Source: JBFGCA01 sp041567315 (GTDB taxonomy: Bacteria > Acidobacteriota > Thermoanaerobaculia > Multivoradales > JAHEKO01). Taken from it: a stretch of 23,768 bases of DNA. The notes beneath the pieces were generated by a model. The model worked only from the letters and a program-made list of their open reading frames with translations. It did not search any database and had not been told where the DNA came from. Both the position numbers and the translations under genes were made by a program. The stretch's first letter is position 1. Each line of letters starts with the position of its first letter. The DNA lies in contig JBFGCA010000072.1 of assembly GCA_041567315.1 (NCBI GenBank), positions 1-23,768 of the forward strand. Reading direction: 5' to 3'. This document shows, piece by piece, positions 9,289-16,043 of this stretch.

Positions 9289-9935
9289 GCGGCGACTACC
9301 GCTACCAGCGGCGGCAGATGGTCCAACTCATCGCCAGCCGCGGGGTGCGCGACGAGGGGGTGCTGCGCGTCCTCGGCGAGGTGCCGCGCCATCTGTTCGT
9401 GCCGGAACAGATGCGCGGCCGGGCCTACGGCGACCACGCGCTGCCGATCGGCTCCTCGCAGACCATCTCGCAGCCCTACGTCGTGGCCCGCATGACCGAG
9501 CTGCTGGAGGTGGGTCCCGACCACTCGGTGCTCGAGGTGGGCACCGGCTCGGGCTATCAGACCGTGGTTCTGGCCAAGCTGGCGCGCCGCGTCTACAGCC
9601 TCGAGCGGGTCCCCGAGCTGGCCCGCCAGGCGATCTGGCGGGTCCGCGAGCTGGGCCTCGACAACGTCAAGATCCAGACCTTCGACGGCACCGTGGGCTG
9701 GAGCGAGGTGGCCCCCTTCGACCGCATCCTGGTGAGCGCGGCGGCCCCGCGGGTACCGCCGCCGCTGCTCGAGCAGCTGGCCGGCGGTGGCCGCCTGGTG
9801 GTGCCCGAGGGGGACCGCCGCAGCCAGCGGCTGGTGGTCTACGAGAAGCTCCGCCGCGGCTTCCGGCGGCGGGCCGGCGAGGAGGTGGTCTTCGTCCCGC
9901 TGATCGGCCGCCACGGCTGGGAGCAGCCGGCGTGA
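9285..9935 (+). CDS. pcm: Protein-L-isoaspartate O-methyltransferase
   Basis: Pcm uses S-adenosylmethionine to methylate isoaspartyl residues in aged proteins, starting their repair in the cytoplasm. The 216-residue length fits the family. The substrate segment is LPIGSSQTISQPYVVARM (53-70), and SAM motif I is VLEVGTGSGYQT (82-93). The open frame continues far upstream inside surE, so the start has to be chosen. TTG 9285 overlaps the surE stop as TTGA and gives the expected YQRRQMVQLIASRG N-terminus. ATG 9318 is the alternative and would shorten the protein by 11 residues. The surE-pcm order is classic for Gram-negative bacteria. Its own stop overlaps the GTG start of the following membrane protein. 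Confidence 0.94.
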   Translation: MSGDYRYQRRQMVQLIASRGVRDEGVLRVLGEVPRHLFVPEQMRGRAYGDHALPIGSSQTISQPYVVARMTELLEVGPDHSVLEVGTGSGYQTVVLAKLARRVYSLERVPELARQAIWRVRELGLDNVKIQTFDGTVGWSEVAPFDRILVSAAAPRVPPPLLEQLAGGGRLVVPEGDRRSQRLVVYEKLRRGFRRRAGEEVVFVPLIGRHGWEQPA

Positions 9936-10570
9936 TCGAGCGCTGGTGGCAGGCCTTCGGCGACTCGCTGCACGCCCTGCTGGCGTGGGTCGAGGGCTTC
10001 GCGGCCAGCCCCTACGGGGGCTGGGCGCTGTTCGGGCTGGCGTTCGTCGAGAGCAGCTTCTTCCCGGTGCCCCCCGACGTGCTGCTGATCGCGCTCTGCC
10101 TGGCGCGGCCCGAGAACGCCTTCGTCTTCGCGGCGGTCTGCGCGGCGGGCTCGGTGCTGGGCGGGATGGGCGGCTACGCCATCGGCCGCTACGGCGGCCG
10201 CCCGCTGCTGCTGCGGATGTTCGGCGCGTCGCGGATCGCCACCGTCCAGCGCTACTACGACCGCTACAACGCCTGGGCGACCGGGATCGCCGGGCTGACG
10301 CCGGTGCCCTACAAGGTGTTCACCATCGCCGGCGGCGCCTTCGCCATCAACTTCAAGATCTTCGTGCTGGCCTCGGCGGTGTCGCGCAGCGTGCGGTTCT
10401 TCGCCGTCGCCGGGGTGGTCTACCTGCTGGGTGACACCGCCAAGCAGTTCATCGACAAGTATCTGAACCTGCTCACCGTGGCCTTTGTTATCCTGCTCGT
10501 CCTGGGTTTCTGGGTGCTGAGCCGCGGCGCGCGCCGGGCGGCGAGGAGCGGACCGGCGCCGCGGCCTTGA
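9932..10570 (+). CDS. DedA/YqaA-like (VTT domain) membrane protein
   Basis: This 212-residue integral membrane protein has about four or five hydrophobic segments (near 30-58, 63-87, 117-139, 144-166 and 178-197). FVESSFFPVPPDVLL (38-52) resembles the re-entrant half-loop of the DedA/VTT family, with acidic E40 followed by the Pro-rich turn. A second half-loop, LTPVPYKVFTIAGGAF (122-137), has Pro-Tyr-Lys where canonical DedA proteins have Pro-Gly-x-Arg, which points to the YqaA branch. DedA proteins are proposed lipid scramblases or proton-linked transporters for undecaprenyl phosphate or phospholipids; YqaA function is not settled. The GTG start overlaps the pcm stop (GTGA). The C-terminus is short, Arg-rich and probably cytoplasmic. 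No specific substrate can be assigned. Confidence 0.85.
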   Translation: MIERWWQAFGDSLHALLAWVEGFAASPYGGWALFGLAFVESSFFPVPPDVLLIALCLARPENAFVFAAVCAAGSVLGGMGGYAIGRYGGRPLLLRMFGASRIATVQRYYDRYNAWATGIAGLTPVPYKVFTIAGGAFAINFKIFVLASAVSRSVRFFAVAGVVYLLGDTAKQFIDKYLNLLTVAFVILLVLGFWVLSRGARRAARSGPAPRP

Positions 10571-10599
10571 AGCCCGGCGGCGCCGCGAGAGACGGCTTC

Positions 10600-10606
10600 A
10601 GGAGGG
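10600..10606 (+). promoter_or_regulatory. Strong Shine-Dalgarno that fixes the apt start
   Basis: AGGAGGG lies 6 bases before ATG 10613 and is one of the best ribosome sites in the window. It supports ATG 10613 over the in-frame TTG at 10607, which overlaps the end of this purine-rich run's spacer. Confidence 0.75.
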
Positions 10607-10612
10607 TTGTGC

Positions 10613-11128
10613 ATGGACGATCTCAAGCAGTACATCCGCGAGGTCCCCGATTTTCCAAAGCCGGGCATCAACTACTACGACATCACCACGCTGCTCCAGC
10701 ACCCGCTGGCGCTGCGCATGACCATCGACCGCTTCGTCTGGCTGTTCGCCGACCAGGAGGTCGACAAGGTCGTGGGGATCGAGTCTCGCGGCTTCATGTT
10801 CGGGTCGATCGTGGCCTACAACCTCAACGCCGGCTTCGTGCCGGTCCGCAAGCCCGGCAAGCTGCCGGCGCGGACCGTCGAGCAGGCCTACGAGCTGGAG
10901 TACGGGACCGATCAGCTGGAGATGCACGAGGACGCCATCACCCGCGGCGAGCGGGTGCTGATCGTCGACGATTTGATCGCCATCGGCGGCACCTCGGCAG
11001 CGGCCGCCCAGCTGGTGGAGTCGGTGGGCGGCCAGGTGGCCGGCCTCGGCTTCGTGGTCGAGCTGACCTTCCTCGATGGGCGCAAGCGCCTCGAGGGCTA
11101 CTCGGTGGAGTCGCTGATCAAGTACTGA
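10613..11128 (+). CDS. apt: Adenine phosphoribosyltransferase
   Basis: Apt joins adenine with PRPP to give AMP in purine salvage. The 171-residue length matches bacterial Apt. Family segments include REVPDFPKPGINYYDITTLL (9-28), the GIESRGFMFG segment (55-64) and the flexible-loop region KPGKLPARTVEQAYELEYG (80-98). The PRPP loop is VLIVDDLIAIGGTS (115-128). The consensus there is usually DDLLATGGT or DDLIATGGT, so I124 replaces a threonine that normally lines the 5'-phosphate pocket; backbone contacts could be kept, and the rest of the loop is intact. With mtnP upstream, the window holds both steps from methylthioadenosine to AMP. The gene is separated from the DedA-like gene by 42 bases and is followed by a tRNA gene with its own promoter. 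Confidence 0.94.
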   Translation: MDDLKQYIREVPDFPKPGINYYDITTLLQHPLALRMTIDRFVWLFADQEVDKVVGIESRGFMFGSIVAYNLNAGFVPVRKPGKLPARTVEQAYELEYGTDQLEMHEDAITRGERVLIVDDLIAIGGTSAAAAQLVESVGGQVAGLGFVVELTFLDGRKRLEGYSVESLIKY

Positions 11129-11143
11129 CGCCGACCGCCCGGA

Positions 11144-11149
11144 TATAAT
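11144..11149 (+). promoter_or_regulatory. Perfect -10 box for tRNA-Arg
   Basis: TATAAT occurs 13 bases before the tRNA 5' end, so transcription would begin a few bases upstream of the mature tRNA. It stands out in DNA of this GC content. No convincing -35 is present at 17-bp spacing (AGTACT at 11121-11126); CTGACG at 11125-11130 resembles TTGACA but is only 13 bp away. This is a -10-driven promoter candidate. Confidence 0.65.
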
Positions 11150-11162
11150 CTTCGCCTCCAGC

Positions 11163-11239
11163 GCGGCTGTAGCTCAGCTGGATAGAGCAGGGGCTTCCTA
11201 AGCCCTGTGTCGGGGGTTCGAGTCCTCCCAGCCGCACCA
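11163..11239 (+). tRNA. tRNA-Arg (anticodon CCU), CCA encoded
   Basis: The 77-nt sequence folds as a full cloverleaf. The acceptor stem is GCGGCTG/CAGCCGC (7 perfect pairs), the D stem GCTC/GAGC, the anticodon stem GGGGC/GCCCT (one G-U pair) and the T stem GGGGG/CCTCC with loop TTCGAGT. The anticodon loop TTCCTAA puts CCU at positions 34-36 (11197-11199), reading the AGG arginine codon. The discriminator base is A, and the 3' CCA (11237-11239) is encoded in the genome. AGG is a rare codon in such GC-rich coding sequence, so this is likely a minor tRNA. Confidence 0.97.
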
Positions 11240-11245
11240 CCCGAG

Positions 11246-11279
11246 GCGGGCGGCGCCGCCGGCCGGTGCCGCCGCCCGC
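11246..11279 (+). terminator. GC-rich hairpin after tRNA-Arg, possible terminator
   Basis: GCGGGCGGCG (11246-11255) pairs perfectly with CGCCGCCCGC (11270-11279) around a 14-nt loop. It starts 6 bases after the tRNA CCA. There is no T-run after the stem, so it may be a U-less terminator, a processing barrier for the tRNA 3' end, or a GC-rich coincidence. Confidence 0.45.
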
Positions 11280-11322
11280 GATCCCGCAACAGAGACCCGT
11301 CTCAGAAAGGGACCGAGACGTC

Positions 11323-12087
11323 ATGAGTCAGAGGCTGACCCGCCAGGACATCAAGCGCGACGAGGTGCTGGAGAGCCTCGGCGCGGCGGTCGAGTTCATC
11401 CGCCGCAACGCCCGGGCCCTGGTGCTCGGCGTGGTGGTGCTGGTGGCGCTGGTGGTGGCGGCGTTCGGCTACCGTGCCTATCGCGAGGGTCGCGAGACGC
11501 GGGCCGGCGAGCTGCTGGCCGAGGCGGCGCTGGTGCTGGAGGCGCCGGTCACGCCCGAGGTGCCGCGCCCCGACGACCCGGACTCGCCCTCCTTCGCCAG
11601 CGAGGCGGCGCGGCGCGAGCGGGCCCGCGAGCTGTTCAGCGAGGTGCGCGGGGGCTTCTCCGGCACCCGGCCGGCGGCGGTGGCGGCGGCCTACCTCGGC
11701 GAGCTGGCGGCGCAGGCGGGCGATCTGACGGCGGCCCGGGCGTCCTGGGAGGAGTTCCTGGAGCGGGCCGGCGACCACATGCTGGCCACCCAGGTGCGGC
11801 TCAACCTGATGGCGCTCGACCGCGCCGAGGGCCGCGGCGAGGAGCTGGCCGAGCGGCTCGAGGGCATGCTCGACCAGCCCGAGCCGCCGCTACCGCGCGA
11901 CGTGATGCTCTTCGAGCTGGCGCGGACCCTCGACGGTCTGGGACGAAGCGACGCCGCCGCGGAGAGCTGGCGCCGCCTGGTGGAAGAGCATCCCCAGTCG
12001 CCCTACGCGATCACCGCCCGGTCCCGGGTGCCGGCCCCGGTGTCGGGCCCGGTGGCGGCTCCGGTGCCGGGTCTGGCGGGCGGCTGA
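11323..12087 (+). CDS. Membrane-anchored TPR-like protein (YfgM-like)
   Basis: This 254-residue protein has a cytoplasmic N-terminus, one transmembrane helix (about 32-51, LVLGVVVLVALVVAAFGYRA) and an extracytoplasmic Ala/Leu/Arg-rich helical region. The layout resembles the YfgM/TPR_21 family: a short charged N-terminus, a helix, then paired helices of about 34 residues (for instance around 120-160 and 190-230, AAAYLGELAAQAGDLTAARA and ELARTLDGLGRSDAAAESW). YfgM works with the SecYEG translocon and periplasmic chaperones in E. coli; the match here is architectural, not motif-based. The end is a low-complexity Pro/Val/Gly tail (PVSGPVAAPVPG). The start is ATG 11323; the open frame extends to 11266, but that part is non-coding leader. 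A weak purine-rich ribosome site (GAAAGGGA) lies about 11 bases upstream. Confidence 0.7.
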   Translation: MSQRLTRQDIKRDEVLESLGAAVEFIRRNARALVLGVVVLVALVVAAFGYRAYREGRETRAGELLAEAALVLEAPVTPEVPRPDDPDSPSFASEAARRERARELFSEVRGGFSGTRPAAVAAAYLGELAAQAGDLTAARASWEEFLERAGDHMLATQVRLNLMALDRAEGRGEELAERLEGMLDQPEPPLPRDVMLFELARTLDGLGRSDAAAESWRRLVEEHPQSPYAITARSRVPAPVSGPVAAPVPGLAGG

Positions 12088-12099
12088 GGCGGGGCGCCG

Positions 12100-13386
12100 T
12101 TGGCCAGCTCCGTGAGCCAGCCCTACCGGATCCTGGAGCGCAAGCGGGCCGGTGAGGCCCTGACCCCGGCCGAGATCCGCGCGGTCGTCGCCGGCGCGGT
12201 CGACGGCGGCTGGAGCGACGCCCAGCTCGCCGCCTTCCTGATGGCCGGCGCCATCCGCGGCTTCGACGACGCCGAGACCTACGAGCTGACCCAGGCGATG
12301 CTCGAGTCGGGCGAGCGCTGGGGCCTGGTCGCCGAGTTCGAGACGCTGACCGACAAGCACTCGACCGGGGGGGTCGGCGACAAGGTGTCGCTGGTGCTGG
12401 CGCCGCTGCTCGCCGCCTGCGGACTGCCGATCGCCATGCTCACCGGCCGCGGGCTCGGCCACACCGGCGGCACCGCCGACAAGCTCGAGGTGATCCCGGG
12501 GCTCGACCTGCGGCTCGACCGCCGGCGCTCGCTCGAGCTGCTCGGCGAGGTGGGGATGGCGGTGGGCATCGCCACCTCCGAGGTCGCCCCGGCCGACCGC
12601 AAGCTCTACGCGCTGCGCGACCGCACGGCGACGGTCGACTCGCTGCCGCTGATCACCGCCAGCATCCTCTCCAAGAAGCTGGCCACCGGCGCCCGCGCCA
12701 TCGTCTTCGACGTCAAGACCGGCGACGGCGCCTTCCTGCCCGAGCTGGACGTCGCCCGCGAGCTGGCCCAGCTCCTGGTCCGCACCTGCGGCGCCTTCTC
12801 CTGCCGGGCGTCGGCCCTGCTCACCGACATGAGCCAGCCGCTCGGCGACTGGGTGGGCCACGCCGCGGAGGTGCGCGAGAGCTTCGACTGCCTGGCCGGC
12901 GGCGGCTCGCGCGAGGTGATGGAGGTGACCTACGCGCTGGCCGCCGAGCTCGCCGGTCCCGCCAACGGACCCGATCGCGCGGCCCTCGAGCGGGCGATCG
13001 CCTCGGGGGCGGCCCGCGAGCGGTTCGATCGTTGGGCGCTGGCGCAGGGCGCCGAGGCGGCCTGGATGTCCGCCCCCGACCTCCCCCTGGCCCCGGCCGA
13101 GCACGTCGTCGAGGCCGCCCGCGCCGGCGTCCTCTCGCGGGTCGCCACCCGGCGTCTGGGCCTCCTGGTCGGCGACGCGGCGCGCGGCGGGGGTGCCATC
13201 GACCCCGGCGTCTCGCTCCGCTACCGCGCCCGTCTCGGCCAGACCGTCGCCGCCGGCGAGGAGCTGGCCCGCCTCTACCTCCGCCGCCCCGACGAGCGCC
13301 TCGCCGCCGAAGTCCGCGCCTGCTTCGAGGTCGCCGACCACGGCACCGCCCCCGCCCTGGTCATCGAGCGGGTGGCGGGCGCGTAG
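12100..13386 (+). CDS. Thymidine / pyrimidine-nucleoside phosphorylase
   Basis: The enzyme splits thymidine, uridine or deoxyuridine with phosphate to the base and (deoxy)ribose-1-phosphate in pyrimidine salvage. The 428-residue length fits the nucleoside phosphorylase family II. Phosphate-binding KHSTGGVGDK (86-95) and the glycine-rich GRGLGHTGGTADKLE (116-130) are present. R173 in KLYALRD and S188 and K192 in ASILSKK match the catalytic Arg, Ser and Lys of E. coli DeoA, and VKTGDGAF (205-212) is also conserved. The start is TTG 12100, preceded by a GAGGCGGGG ribosome-site-like run; GTG 12112 is a close alternative. DeoA and Pdp cannot be separated safely by eye. Its stop is 3 bases from the stop of the convergent SGNH gene. 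Confidence 0.92.
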   Translation: MASSVSQPYRILERKRAGEALTPAEIRAVVAGAVDGGWSDAQLAAFLMAGAIRGFDDAETYELTQAMLESGERWGLVAEFETLTDKHSTGGVGDKVSLVLAPLLAACGLPIAMLTGRGLGHTGGTADKLEVIPGLDLRLDRRRSLELLGEVGMAVGIATSEVAPADRKLYALRDRTATVDSLPLITASILSKKLATGARAIVFDVKTGDGAFLPELDVARELAQLLVRTCGAFSCRASALLTDMSQPLGDWVGHAAEVRESFDCLAGGGSREVMEVTYALAAELAGPANGPDRAALERAIASGAARERFDRWALAQGAEAAWMSAPDLPLAPAEHVVEAARAGVLSRVATRRLGLLVGDAARGGGAIDPGVSLRYRARLGQTVAAGEELARLYLRRPDERLAAEVRACFEVADHGTAPALVIERVAGA

Positions 13387-13395
13387 CGACTACGC
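13381..13395. other. Small palindrome holding two convergent stop codons
   Basis: GCGTAG-CGA-CTACGC is a perfect 6-bp inverted repeat with a 3-nt centre. It contains the plus-strand TAG of the phosphorylase (13384-13386) and the minus-strand TAG of the SGNH hydrolase gene (13392-13390). There is no room for separate terminators, so each transcript must run antisense into the other gene. Confidence 0.6.
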
Positions 13396-14565
13396 CGAGC
13401 TGCGGCCGAAGTTGCGGGCCAGGGTAGCGAGGTCTTCGCCGTCGATGCGGCCGTCGTTGTTGAAGTCGGCGAGGCGGTTGAAGCGGTTCTCGCCGGCGAT
13501 CGAACCGAAGGCGCGGGCCAGCAGCAGCAGATCCTGGCCGTCGACCCGGCAGTCGCCGTTGGCGTCGCCTTTGATCACCTGGACGCCCTGGACGCGGAAG
13601 GAGTCCAGCACGCGGTGGCGGACGTTGGGCGGGTCGGCGTTGTCCTCGGTGCGCACGCCGACGGTGCCGCCGCATTCGAGGTCGGCCCGCTTGACCTGGT
13701 AGGTCAGCTCGAGCCGCTGCTTGCCGCCGGTCTTGCGGGTGTCGACCTCGCGCCCGTTGAGGGTGATGTAGGTGCCGCGGCGGAGAAGGGTCGAGCCGAA
13801 CTCGTGGACCTGGGCGGTGATCCGGTCCTGACCGCGGATCGGGTCGCCGGCGGGGCTCTTCTGCCAGCGGCTGACCACCGGCGCCTGGTCGTCGAAGCCG
13901 GCCACCTGGTCGGCGAACAGCCTGGCCATCTCCCTGTAGCCCTCGCCGTTGGGATGGCCCACCAGGTCGCCACCGCCCAGGTAGAAGAAGTCGTCGAACA
14001 GATCGGGGTCGAACCAGAACCGCTCCCAGACGTCGCCGACGTCGGTGCCGAGGCCGACCGCCAGGTCGCGGATCTCGAACGACAGCTCCCGGGTGAAGAC
14101 GCTCGAGCGGTCCTGGCGGGCGTCGAAGCGGCGCGGGAAGAGGGTGCCGAAGATCACCTCCTTGCCGCGGTCGCGGACCTTGTTGCCCATCTGCCGCAGG
14201 TTGAAGGCCACGGTCTCGAGCGAGATGAATCCGTCGAGCACCAGGTTGACGTCGTTGGTGCCCTCCATGATGATGTAGACGTCGCCCCCGGCGCTGTTGA
14301 GCACCGCGTCGATGCGGAAGACGCCGCCGCCGGTGAGCTCGCCGTCGACCCCGGCGTTGACCACCTCGACGTCCTCCAGACCGCGGCGATTGAGCTGGTT
14401 GGAGAGCCGGCCGGGGTAGCCGCCGCGGTTCTGCTCGTCGAACTTGCCGCGGGTGATGCTGTCGCCGAAGCCCACCACCTTGGAGATGGCGAGCGCCGGC
14501 GCGTCCACCGCCGGCGCCGCGAGGGCCAGGCCCAGGGCCGCCGCCAGCACCGTCCGGCGACTCAC
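13390..14565 (-). CDS. Secreted SGNH/GDSL hydrolase with C-terminal dockerin
   Basis: This is a 391-residue exported esterase/lipase-type hydrolase; its ester substrate is unknown. The N-terminus SRRTVLAAALGLALAAPAV is a signal peptide with a twin-arginine-like start, so Tat export is possible. The SGNH blocks are GFGDSITRG (32-40, nucleophile S36), block II glycine in NAGVDG (70-75), EGTNDVN (101-107, N104) and GHPNGEGY (203-210, H204). The catalytic Asp normally three residues before the His is here at four (D200). Residues 331-390 are a dockerin-like pair of calcium loops: D334-N336-D338-D342-D345 and D367-N369-D371-D375-D378. Start choice: GTG 14565 overlaps the upstream stop as GTGA and has GGAGG 7 bases before it; GTG 14580 is less likely. 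No cohesin is visible in the window. It forms a pair with the upstream secreted propeller-like protein. Confidence 0.88.
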   Translation of the reverse strand: MSRRTVLAAALGLALAAPAVDAPALAISKVVGFGDSITRGKFDEQNRGGYPGRLSNQLNRRGLEDVEVVNAGVDGELTGGGVFRIDAVLNSAGGDVYIIMEGTNDVNLVLDGFISLETVAFNLRQMGNKVRDRGKEVIFGTLFPRRFDARQDRSSVFTRELSFEIRDLAVGLGTDVGDVWERFWFDPDLFDDFFYLGGGDLVGHPNGEGYREMARLFADQVAGFDDQAPVVSRWQKSPAGDPIRGQDRITAQVHEFGSTLLRRGTYITLNGREVDTRKTGGKQRLELTYQVKRADLECGGTVGVRTEDNADPPNVRHRVLDSFRVQGVQVIKGDANGDCRVDGQDLLLLARAFGSIAGENRFNRLADFNNDGRIDGEDLATLARNFGRSSA

Positions 14566-15599
14566 GGCACCGCCTCCCACTCGACGTCCACCGCGGCCGG
14601 CCCCTGCGGCCAGCGGACGACCGCGCCGCCGGCCCCCGCCGCGGTGACCACCGGCCGGCCCGGACCGGCGCCGTCGAACAGAGCGCGGCGCGTGGCGCGC
14701 CCGGTCGCCGCCATCTCGAGCAGCGTCCAGCCGGTCGGCCAGGCGCGCTGGTGGAGCAGGAAGAGGCCGCCGTCACGCCGCGCGAAGCGCGGCATCAACG
14801 TGCCGGTGGGCCCCAGCCAGCGGGGCGGCTCCCACCGGTCGCCGCGCAGCCGCGCGACCACCAGCCGGTAGCCCTCGCCGTCGTAGCGGCTCCACACCGC
14901 CAGAGCGCCGCCGGCCACCGCCACCACGGTGGGGGTGACGTCGGGCACCTGGTTGCCGGCCGCCAGTGGCTCCGGGGACGACCAGTTCTCGCCCCGGCGC
15001 CGGCTCCAAAGCAGCTCGTCGTCGCGGCCGTCGAAGGCGCTCCACACCAGCAGCCACGAGCCGTCGTCGAGCACCGCCGCCGCCAGCCCGGTCTGACTCC
15101 CGGGTCCAGGGGCCGACACGGTGACCACCGGACCCCATTCGGCGCCGCTCCAGTCGGCCGCCCGGACCGCCAGCCCGTGCGGCGTCTCGCCCTCCAGCCA
15201 GGCCAGCCCACCGAGCGCGCCGCGCTCGACCAGCGGTAGCGGCCGGGCCAGCAGCGCGCCCTCCGCCACCGGCGCCGACAGCCGCTCGACTCCCCCGGCC
15301 GCGCCCCGGAGCACGACCAGCCCCAGCTCGGCGCGCTGCTCGCCGACCCCGGCCGCCACCCAGCCGCCGCCCAGCTCGGCCAGCTCGGTCAACCGCTCGC
15401 CGCGCCGCAGCGGGGCCCGCTGTCGCCGTCCCGTCCCGTCCTCGACCCAGGCCCGCCCGCGCTCCTGGACCAGCACCAGCCCGTCCCGCGCCTCCACCGG
15501 CTGCACCAGCTCCGCCCCCCGCCCCCGGGCCCCCAGCGGCCCCACCGCCAGCAGCAACGCCCCAAAGCCAAGAACCCAGCTCCGCCCCCGCGTCCTCAT
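14562..15599 (-). CDS. Secreted beta-propeller-like protein, function unknown
   Basis: I do not recognise a named family. The 345-residue product starts MRTRGRSWVLGFGALLLAVG, a standard Sec signal peptide ending near AARG/GARG. The rest is beta-rich with repeats spaced about 50 residues: VWSAFDG (185-191) and VWSRYDG (235-241), each followed by a G-x-x-W-x-x-P/V turn at about 152-158, 203-209 and 253-259. This resembles sialidase/BNR-type propeller blades, though no catalytic sialidase residues can be assigned. The open frame runs on to 15857, but the upstream part lacks signal-peptide logic and lies beyond the probable promoter, so ATG 15599 is chosen. No ribosome site is seen. The stop overlaps the SGNH gene start, so the two are likely made together outside the cytoplasm. 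Confidence 0.72.
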   Translation of the reverse strand: MRTRGRSWVLGFGALLLAVGPLGARGRGAELVQPVEARDGLVLVQERGRAWVEDGTGRRQRAPLRRGERLTELAELGGGWVAAGVGEQRAELGLVVLRGAAGGVERLSAPVAEGALLARPLPLVERGALGGLAWLEGETPHGLAVRAADWSGAEWGPVVTVSAPGPGSQTGLAAAVLDDGSWLLVWSAFDGRDDELLWSRRRGENWSSPEPLAAGNQVPDVTPTVVAVAGGALAVWSRYDGEGYRLVVARLRGDRWEPPRWLGPTGTLMPRFARRDGGLFLLHQRAWPTGWTLLEMAATGRATRRALFDGAGPGRPVVTAAGAGGAVVRWPQGPAAVDVEWEAVP

Positions 15600-15609
15600 G
15601 AGGTCCACT

Positions 15610-15638
15610 ACCCTAGATTTCCCCCTCGAACCTGTCAA
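15610..15638 (-). promoter_or_regulatory. Minus-strand promoter of the propeller-SGNH pair
   Basis: On the minus strand a perfect TTGACA (15638-15633) is followed after exactly 17 bases by TAGGGT (15615-15610), which keeps the three most conserved -10 positions (T1, A2, T6). The predicted start point near 15603 lies only about four bases before ATG 15599, so the mRNA would be almost leaderless. This agrees with the lack of a Shine-Dalgarno. Confidence 0.55.
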
Positions 15639-16043
15639 ACCGTGTGTCTGGAGGGCGCATCGACTCATCGCGTCGGCTTTCGTTGCCGAGCGGAAGCGGC
15701 TCATTTCCAGGTAGGGCGCGAGCGTCGTCGGGGTAGAGGCTTTGGCGCTCCGCCGTGGGTTGCTGGGAGTCCAGAGCTGGCCCCGCGGTGGGGCAACGAG
15801 GCAAGGATGCGTCCGGAGCAGCGAGCCGTCGTACCCAGCCTCTTTGCCTGCCATCATGGATCAGTGCCGGATCAGCGCTTCACCAACCTGCGAGCCTCGA
15901 TTCCGGCCCTTGAAGGCGCTTAGGAAGATCCAGAGCCATCTCTGCTGACCCACCCATCCAAAGGGCCGGCGGGACGACGCCCTCCGTGTTTGTCGGAGTG
16001 CCCAGTGGTCGGCCGCGGCCGGCGTACCCACCAAGCCATCAAC
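15639..16043. other. Non-coding region, less GC-rich than its neighbours
   Basis: No open frame here has a start, composition and motif pattern that I can support. Base composition is visibly less GC-rich (for instance around 15850-15960) than the flanking genes. Small features seen are a CTCCG/CGGAG hairpin (15982-15998 region) and a GGCCGCGGCC palindrome near 16011-16020. The stretch could be regulatory DNA or the eroded remains of an insertion. Confidence 0.5.

Noticed and set aside
11890..13341. 483-codon minus-strand frame opposite the nucleoside phosphorylase
   Set aside because: It is antisense to a gene with clear catalytic motifs and has no recognisable domain.
14600..15857. Upstream extension of the propeller gene to 15857
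   Set aside because: The extension has no homology logic, and the Sec signal peptide begins at ATG 15599 just after a good promoter.
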